A stretch of 64,000 bases of DNA, taken from Caballeronia sp. GAFFF1 (lineage in GTDB: Bacteria > Pseudomonadota > Gammaproteobacteria > Burkholderiales > Burkholderiaceae). How positions within the stretch are numbered: the first letter of the stretch is position 1; every line of letters starts with the position of its first letter. The stretch spans positions 62,001 through 126,000 of the forward strand of contig NZ_JALQEM010000001.1 of NCBI RefSeq assembly GCF_023630705.1. Direction: 5' to 3'. The position numbers were made by a program, and so were the translations under genes. Shown piece by piece: positions 63,447 to 64,000 of this stretch. The notes under the pieces were generated by a model, which made no database searches, was not told the origin of the DNA, and saw only the letters and a program-made list of their open reading frames with translations.

Positions 63447-64000
63447 TTACTGCACTGACACGACCCCGAAGTTCTGCCGCCCGAACGGGCTCACGTTATA
63501 GCCGCTGACGTTCGTGCGCGTGAGCGCGGCGGCGGTCGGATACACGAGCGGAATCCACAGCGCCTGATCGTGGATGATCTTCTGCGCATCCACATATGCC
63601 TTCGTGCGCCTGGCGATATCCGGCGTCGCCTTGCCGTCCGCGATCAGCTTGTCCAGTTGCGGGTCGCAATAGCGCGCGAAGTTGATGCCCGACTTCACCG
63701 CATTACAGCTGAATAGCGGCGACAGATAGTTGTCGGGATCGCCGTTGTCGCCGGCCCAGCCCATGAACAGCATGTCGTGCTGGCCCTGCTTCGCTTCCTT
63801 GATCAGCTCGCCCCATTCGATCACTTTCACCTGCGCCTTCACGCCGATTTTCGCGAGATCGGCTTGCAGCAGTTCCGCGCCGGCCTTCGGGTTCGGATTC
63901 AGCACGCTGCCGTTCGGACGCACCCAGATGGTCGTGTCGAAGCCGCTCGGAAAGCCCGCATCAGCCAGGAGCTTCTTCGCGCGATCCGCGGAATACGGAT
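63447..64000 (-). CDS. dppA: Periplasmic dipeptide-binding protein (SBP family 5), C-terminal part
   Basis: The frame is open to the window edge and encodes the last 184 residues, beginning in PYSADRAKKLLADAGFPSGF. SBP_bac_5 features: MLFMGWAGDNGDPDNYLSPL, YCDPQLDKLIADGKATPD, and QKIIHDQALWIPLVYPTAAA. This matches the C-terminal lobe of DppA-type dipeptide ABC binding proteins. It is convergent with the MBL gene, 9 bp away. The N-terminal lobe and signal peptide are outside. Confidence 0.88.
   Translation of the reverse strand, partial: PYSADRAKKLLADAGFPSGFDTTIWVRPNGSVLNPNPKAGAELLQADLAKIGVKAQVKVIEWGELIKEAKQGQHDMLFMGWAGDNGDPDNYLSPLFSCNAVKSGINFARYCDPQLDKLIADGKATPDIARRTKAYVDAQKIIHDQALWIPLVYPTAAALTRTNVSGYNVSPFGRQNFGVVSVQ

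Overview
The window looks like a GC-rich chromosomal segment of a Burkholderiaceae betaproteobacterium (Burkholderia, Paraburkholderia or Caballeronia type). This rests on gene content and protein sequence, not on a database search. The genes pointing there are mreBCD-mrdA divergent from gatCAB, metXW, a RegB/RegA-type redox pair, a Gram-negative trimeric-porin type outer membrane protein, the bioAFDB operon, aceK, and a LiuR-type MerR regulator. Almost all of the window is densely packed core metabolism, with many 4-bp ATGA overlaps that mark operons.

Layout. 1-3567 (minus): cell-shape operon mreB-mreC-mreD-mrdA, with mrdA cut by the window edge. 3945-7307 (plus): gatCAB, the tRNA-dependent amidotransferase. 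7411-9058 (plus): a PPK2 kinase and exonuclease III. 9059-13077 (minus): metX-metW-ampG-M48 protease. 13363-13961 (plus): a Phd/RelE-type toxin-antitoxin pair. 13951-15673 (minus): a HAD phosphatase and argB. 15826-20072 (plus): a CWC zinc-finger-like protein, a RegB/RegA pair and a chemoreceptor, with a probable small RNA gene on the minus strand at 18079-18187. 20100-20660: an array of about 115-bp repeats. 20826-25880: a nucleobase permease, a CPA1 antiporter and an EAL phosphodiesterase. 25887-29465 (minus): a fused indolepyruvate oxidoreductase. 29709-34170: a GST, two small proteins, and a LacI/AGE-isomerase/PfkB-kinase sugar operon. 34171-38510: sparse, with a PIG-L-like protein lacking one usual zinc ligand, a bile-acid-type symporter, and several palindromic sequences. 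38511-46323: porin, flavin enzyme, haloacetate-dehalogenase-like hydrolase, and a minus-strand run of small-molecule enzymes including HMG-CoA lyase. 46471-48151: a serine hydrolase and a sulfate-binding protein.

The clearest accessory block is 48152-50152. It encodes, in one tightly overlapped minus-strand unit, a PAAR protein (type VI secretion spike tip), a Tae4-family peptidoglycan amidase effector, and a 107-aa three-helix membrane protein in the position where an immunity gene is expected. It sits directly after sbp, where cysTWA would usually follow. After it come bioAFDB (50153-54389), a secreted hydrolase, YchJ/GST, SDR, acetyl-CoA acetyltransferase, carbonic anhydrase, aceK, liuR, an MBL-fold hydrolase, and the C-terminal end of a dipeptide-binding protein (cut at 64000).

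The most notable observations are the PAAR-Tae4-membrane-protein module, the probable sRNA with a strong terminator at 18079-18187, the metX leader with two mutually exclusive pairings, and the repeat array at 20100-20660. No tRNA, rRNA, CRISPR array or intact insertion sequence was seen.
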